NCBI GenBank assembly: GCA_010014835.2
Contig: JAAAKB020134132.1
Span: forward strand, 1-21,378
DNA length: 21,378 bases
From: Apostichopus leukothele
Taxonomy: Eukaryota > Echinodermata > Holothuroidea > Aspidochirotida > Stichopodidae
Direction: 5' to 3'
Shown piece by piece: positions 10,919 to 17,900 of the stretch (positions within the stretch are counted from its first letter, which is position 1; each line of letters starts with the position of its first letter). Position numbers and translations under genes: made by a program. Below the pieces are notes generated by a model. That model was given only the letters and a program-made list of their open reading frames with translations, ran no database searches and was not told the DNA's origin.

Positions 10919-11752
10919 ATCATTTGAGGTATAAAACAGGTAAGAGGAGGTTATCAGCTGAGAAGACTGAAAAACCAACTTATAGCTGAGAATACAATTG
11001 GAAGATTCAAGGCTATTATTTCAATACAATTGACAGTTGTACATGATTTCAAAAGCATGTCTCATGGAGATACTCAGACATAGGTAAATGTATCAGCTCG
11101 GCTAAATTTAACCCATTATGGTGATTCAATGAATAGCAGAAGTGTAACCGGTCTACTGTACATTTGCCACATCAAAATGGACAAGCATATGATAACATAC
11201 ATGAAATTCTAAAAGCATCGCATTGCACTCGCCTACCATACCTTGGTATGAGGAAGATTATCAAGAAAGGGTTTACACAGAGCAAACGACAGCAAGATAA
11301 AAAATCAAATGAAAAAAAAAAAGATTGAAAGATTGAAAGAACACAATATCTGCTCCTTAGTACCTGACCAATGACCTACAAGGGGAAAGGAACAAATAGA
11401 TGCCAATATCATTATTTGTGCACTAATTGTGATGTTTAGGTTTGAATGTAATGGCTATCGACTATTACACCATCATTGTTAGACTGACAATCTGTAGACA
11501 ATGGTAACTAAGGAAAGGAGAAGGAAAGTATTCCTGGAACCATTACTTTCTTTCTTTCTTGTAGGAGTTTGCCAGATACCTCAATGATTTGATTAATTAC
11601 ATTTTAAATTTTGATTACTTACATTCCAACCTATTGTGTGTTTGTTATCTTTTGAAGATCTAACAGCCACATTTCATTAACCAGTTACTTCAATTTAGAG
11701 GTTAAAACATTACAATATTCAACCATTTGTCGTCTCTAACTTTTGTCAGCAT

Positions 11753-11944
11753 TTAAGATGTTGACAAACTACGAGTCCTGGCAATAGATGGCCTCTTGTA
11801 GAATGACGTTTGGCAAGTGACTTGCGAAGCAGCGCCTTTGAGTAGAGATGCGGTGATGTTTCTGACTGCTTTACCAATCTTCTGAGAGGAGGTTTCCTTG
11901 TCCCCGAGACAGTTCCAATCGGATGGGTCCACCCCAGGAGGAAC
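11753..11944 (-). CDS. TIR-SLOG gene exon p: terminal exon with stop
   Basis: The acceptor is aattctcttcag. It has 63 codons and TAA (11755-11753). It encodes VPPGVDPSDWNCLGD, a helix with KIGKAVRNITASLLKG, and a basic Ser/Thr-rich tail ending RTRSLSTS. The tail could be a phosphorylation or binding segment, which is inference. Confidence 0.85.
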   Translation of the reverse strand, partial: VPPGVDPSDWNCLGDKETSSQKIGKAVRNITASLLKGAASQVTCQTSFYKRPSIARTRSLSTS

Positions 11945-14900
11945 CTGAAGAGAATTTACAGAATGTTAATTTTAAATACACAATGCTGGAACTTAAGACT
12001 CAAAACATTTGACTTACACAGAAGAATAAATACAGCTAATCAAAGTGCAGTGTTGTAGCCTGGTTGTAGTCGAGTCCACCTTGATCCAGTCCCAAGATGG
12101 ATTGTCTACAGTCATTATAATCCGAGTCCAAAGCACAGAACAACTTGAATCATGCCCATTTTCCAGCAGTTTTCAATGACGATGCACGTCATATACCGAA
12201 ACTAGCTGAAAAATCTACTTTCTGAGGCTCATGACAAGATAAACTATAATATTCTAGTTCAAGAAACTGGAACTGAACAGCTTGTGTTTCTTACATTAAA
12301 AAAGTTGCATTTCTCCAAATTTGTTCATGTCTTTTTTCGAAATGAGCAATCAAATGTATAAATGTACTACAAGCCCTACTCACTATCCATCTCTTGAGAA
12401 TCCTATACCTACCTCAAATATTTTCTCTGGAACTTTAAACTTTCCCCCAGCTGCACCCCCTGTGCACATTATAGGGACTACTGTGTGGTCACTCCAGGTA
12501 AATTCCTCCGCCTCATGGGCAGCCCCAGGACCACCTAAGAACGAGGAACAGTAAAGAGAAAGGACTGATAAAATACCAGAATACTTAGTGAATAATATTG
12601 GCCCTACTTTACTTGAATACAATTTTTATGTGCCTCCATCCCTAACTCCACACACACATATGTCTGTGAGTGGAAACGAAGGTAAGTATGAAAGTAAGCA
12701 GGTGAGTATGAAATGAATACATAGTATGAACAAAATAACCCAGAATAAGTTTCTAACTTTGCTGAAATACTGGAAAAAACTTCACTCAGGGTAAGAGATC
12801 TCTGTACAAAACCATTTGAAAGGGAAAAGATGAAAGGACTAGTAATTGTAAACATAAGCTACATGTGTTGAATGACAAGAAGTATCAGTAGTAACCTTCC
12901 ACTAAGATGCAGATGTCAAAGACCCTTGACACGATCGTCTCCCTCTGTCTGACCGACTCTCCACAGTAGATGGTCTGTCCAAACGGAACCTGAGGAAAGG
13001 TCTTGTCAGAGTTTTGACGAGTCTGGGCACTGCGGTCCTAGAAAATTGTAAAGTAAAAGAAATGTTTTTTATATCAAACCATGCAAGATAATTTTTGTTT
13101 TTCCCCTCTTTGTTTTTCTCACATTCAACATCTTCACTTCTATTGATGGACTGATCAGATAACATGAGTGAAGTCTGACCAACCTGTTCATCTCGTACTG
13201 GTAAAATGTGCCACACATTCGGTTCCAGGCGTTTGCTTTTCCGAGTTTCATAGAAGCTGTAGGAAATGGTCTCACCGACTCCAAAGAAGCCCCCGGTGAC
13301 TACCGCTACATTACTCAAATCTGCTAGAGAATGACCTATAGCCCTGTAAAAGGTAAAATCACAGATCTCTGTAACATCATTTTTTCACGAGAAGATTTGT
13401 CATTGATCTCACTTTGTTTGTGAACGTAATTTTTAAAGATTATTATTCCATCATTTCCCAACATTGTGTTAGTCCAGTGTTTAATTTTTCAGCAGTCAAA
13501 CAATTTTTTTGCGATCACAAAAACTGCTTTTTAAATTTTCTTTTTGAAGCTGTATTGAAATATTTTAATCAAAGGTAAGTAACCATGCCAACTATTAACT
13601 TGGAATTGGTGCTGTGGTTAAAATCTCTCCCATATTAAGACAATCTGTTGCAATTGTATGAGGTCCTAAATTTACCAGCTGCTCTGCAACCTATCTCTTA
13701 GTATTTCTTGCATCACTTGCATTAATGTCATGAGAGTTCAGAGGCAAAATCCCTGCCTCTCCTTCTCACTAATCCATCCTCTAACCTTCCCATTTCATCT
13801 CATACATATTACATATTTATATTTATGAGATTTTGTGCTGTTATGAACATATTTTCTTCTTTTCCATTTTACATATTGCAACAAATCTAGTATATTTCTG
13901 TAGGATTGGTTACCACACAAAGTTTCGTTCATATCACACCTCCGTTTATGCTTAAAATTAACAATCCAGTTGGTGAGGGATACAGAAAGTCTCATCAAAT
14001 AACAAGAGTTTGCAATGGCTTCTTACTTGCATATCTCTTCAGATTTTTCGTAGAAGAATTTGGTGCCTCCGGCAATATACACACATCCAGCAGAGGGTAA
14101 CTTCTGGCACACAAATTGCACCTGGTGAAAGAAAAAAAATCATTACAGGATAATTTTACCATTACAATGAAAGATCTGAAAATATCTAACCATGACAAAT
14201 CTTCCGCTACTTTCCATTCAAGACAATTGTTGTTAAACCGTTAAAAGAAATACTGAAAATGGTCTGAGAAAAGGACTGCTGATTAAAAAAATAGTCACAT
14301 GAATTGTTTATTTTACTGAAGAAGCACTGAACCATACATTCAATTGATACATTAACCTTATTAGATGACAGACTTTGCTCTCCAGAAAACCTTTAAGGTA
14401 GGTCTATATTGTCTCCTGGACAACCACCAAACCAGTACCGACATCCATCCAAGTTTCCTCATCATTGCTAATACCAATATGAAATGTTCTCAATTGTAAA
14501 TGATATGTATCAACAGAATTCATTCCTTTAATCCCTTGTATATACAAATGCACTTTCCTTTCGATTAACCCTCAATTTTAGGCAAAACTAATCATAGAGG
14601 GCAATATGTGTTCTAGACATGCATATTCAATGACATCTATCTGAATATTCATATATACTCACACAAGCACCAATCTGAGCTTCCTTGGCATACTCTGAGG
14701 TGTCCTCAACAGTGTCTGACTTTACAGCTCTCGTGACTCTGTTTAACAGTGTACTTTGATAGTTGGCTCTCTGCACATCCTGTAAGTATGATGAGGAAAT
14801 CAACACATAAATTTGATTGTCCAGTCTAAGTCATTTTTTTTAATTATAACATCAAGGAGAAATATTGAAGTGACTTTCAACCTTCACAGGTATGATGGGT

Positions 14901-17900
14901 AAGTCCAATACTTCCAAAATATGTGGTAAATATCATGGTTAAGGTCAATTAAAGGTCAAATGTCAGATTTCAAAGCAAGCAATATATCAAAATTAATCTT
15001 GTGCCTCCATTACCCATTAAAACCTGAGTTAATAACATGTTTATAACTCCTAACCTCAAAAGTATTAGTTCCTATGAGCAAGCTCATCCATCCTGGCATT
15101 TCAAAAGCCTCGTACTTTAATGGAACCACCAGCTTCCTCTGTTCACAGTAGTACACCTGAAGAAGGCAAAGGATTATATAAAAAAAATATTACATTATCT
15201 CTTAAAATCAGCAAAGGAATGACAAATAATTCTTTTCAACTTCTTTGACAACACACACAAAAAATAACCCTTACTCAAAATTCTTAAAAAAATCATTAAT
15301 AAAAAAAAATTGAATGTTGTTGACATGATTTGTTGATTTACCTGTTGTTTGCAAGTTCCAGACTCTGCAAATGCTTTTGACAAAACATAGACGATGACCC
15401 CGGCATCTTCTACTTTTTGCTGGAACGTCAGTTCTCTGTTATACTGAGATGAGGTTCCGATGATATCTTGTTCACTGTCCAATATTTCAGTATCGTCTGG
15501 AAAACCAACAAAACAAGTTTAACTTCTCAGTACAAATAGGATACTAATGAGAACATCAGATACCGAGTTATCCAGTGTGAGCTAAAATATTAAACACCTC
15601 AACAAAATTAGTCTTAAACTCACCAGAGGCATCATGACCATTCATTGTATTCAGCTCTAATGTTGTCCAAACATGAAGATCTTCTTTCTCAAACATCATT
15701 TGCAGCTCGTTGGCCTAGAACAAAATAGGTAAACATTCCTGGTGACACTAAAACATACTGACCAGCATATTCATACAAAGAGTATACAAAGGGTACTATA
15801 TTTTATTGCAACTTTGTTATAAAGCAGTGGTCAGATCTATAATATGAACAAATTTTTTAGAATTTTTATACCTCCCATCATGTAAAAACACAATGAAAGC
15901 AAAGAAAACATTTACAGATGAAATATTCAAATGCTAATGCATACCACAAACAACCTGAAAACTTCAAAAGACACAATCATCAAGCCAATCTTAAACTTAA
16001 TTACACAATAATAACACAAATTACAACTTGAAGAATTTGAACATAAATACACATTTATTATAGATATACATGGCAAACAATTGCTTCCAACTAGTCGCAC
16101 TTCCTCCCAATAGTGTTTGAAAGCTTTAAAGTCACAAGATCCTGACTTACAAACTTTTCTTGATCTGGGTGGACACTGATGATGACTAGCGAAGGTCTCT
16201 GTCTTAAACCATCTGATTGGTCATCGCAGATGGCTAAGCGGGTGGAGAAGCCTCGGCGCATCTGTGAGGATGACACAAAATTAAATCATAATTTGATAAA
16301 AATGTCTTTAACTTGTAATCCTCCACAGCAACCATACCCAGTAGTCCTCTGATTATATTCCAGGTGTACAGGCACTGCCCTTCAAGCTGGCATGAACTTT
16401 TTCCCCATGTTCGTCTGCATTGCCTTTACAACGGCATAAACTATTGCTTATCTGCCTCTTACCCCACTTACCCTGCACAGCTTCTTCACACTGGCATGCA
16501 CTTTTGCTACACTTTTGTATTGGTCTGCACAGTTCCTACCACACTCATATTTACTGCTTTCACATTGGATGTTAATATACCTTACCATGCTAATCTGCAC
16601 TGCTTTAATGTTAATATACCTTACTATGCTAATCTGCATTGCTTTCACACTGGCATTCTCCTAGTTTCTCTTTCGTATTAGTGTGCACGGTTCCTACGAC
16701 ACTCATCTTTACTGCCTTCACATTGGATGTTAATATACGTTACCATGCTAATCTGCACTGCCTTCACATTGGCATTCTTCTTGTTTCTCTTTGCTTCCCT
16801 CTTGCATCGCTTGACGATCTCTTTGGAAACTGCTGCCACATCAGGTCTGTCCCACGAGAAGCAGCCATCAACACTGTCCAATCCGTTGATCATGTCACTG
16901 GCACCTAAAACGGGACACAATCAAACAAGCGGTGAGATAAAAATGAACTTTGTTGTCTACCTCCATTTCTCTGCTGTATTAACGGTTTTGTAAATATACT
17001 CTGGATGGTTATCATATGTTATCGTAGTTATCTAAACCATACAATTTCTCGTGAAGATTCTTCCCCATTCTAAGTGGAGGGTTCCAAAGCTCCAAAATTA
17101 GAGCCATGGCACGCATTCAACTTGACAATTTTATGACTCAAAACATGAGGGAAACAGCTTTGAGGGTGGAATAAAAATGCTCCCAGAGGTTTGGATAATA
17201 TTTTGGGGAGAAAAATACCGACAACCTTTAAAGCAAATGAGATAAAGTTACCATGAGCAGCGTAAGACGTGGAAGAGGCAAGCTTCCAATTAATAAACTG
17301 AGTTGTAGCAAACTGAATGGCAAGACATCTAGGTGGCCAGTACTTGAGGAATGACACAGGAACAATATACTTATTAAGAACATCGGCCAACTTTATCTGC
17401 AAAGGAACAAATATTATAATTAATAATATAATAATATTATAGATGGAAATGTCAACATTGAAATCTGGTACACAATAGGAGATAATACTTGAGCACTGAA
17501 AAAGAAAATGCAGTTCAAGCTTAACAATGGAACATGAAGTCAAAAAATGAAACAAAACAAACTACAGCAGTTGAATGTTATTTCTTACTTTTGAACCCAA
17601 AATATGCATTTTTTTCCAAAATTGACGATACCTGTTGTTTCTTGCCTTGGGTATCACCCCTGTTATTATGAAACATAAACCTACAAAACTGAGTATCTAA
17701 ACAGAACTTTGGAAATTTTGACAAGTGTAACAGACTAATGCACAGACCAACAGACATGCTGATGTTGAGTGGTACTACCTGCCCTCAATTATGCTTCAAA
17801 TCCTCTGTGGGAGAGTTGGGTGTGATTCGCATAGCACTGGATGATTGCAATTAACAAATGAAACGAAACCAGTTTACTGTTAACTGGGCTATTATTTCTA

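Larger units (their letters stand above)
7820..11752. other. Convergent intergenic region and 3' UTRs
   Basis: The two genes point toward each other across this stretch of about 3.9 kb, so it must contain both 3' UTRs. I found no convincing poly(A) signal just after 7819 and none just below 11753. It is AT-rich with scattered A/T runs, and its open frames are short and low-complexity. I see no gene. Repeats inside it are listed separately. Confidence 0.6.

Noticed and set aside
12383-12622. Longer minus-strand frame as the full extent of exon o
   Set aside because: The acceptor at 12535 and donor at 12412 bound the conserved GGPGAAHE...KIFE segment in the correct phase. The flanking residues are intron translation.
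12902-13318. 138-residue minus-strand frame as one continuous exon
   Set aside because: Its first part is exon m, but it runs through a 146-bp intron and enters exon n in the wrong frame. Splicing at 13184/13037 restores the LOG-like motif series.
16364-16993. Overlapping frames on both strands with repeated LIFTAFTLDVNI-like peptides
   Set aside because: They arise from the intronic tandem repeat derived from exon f. Only the minus-strand stretch 16744-16904 fits the gene's phase.
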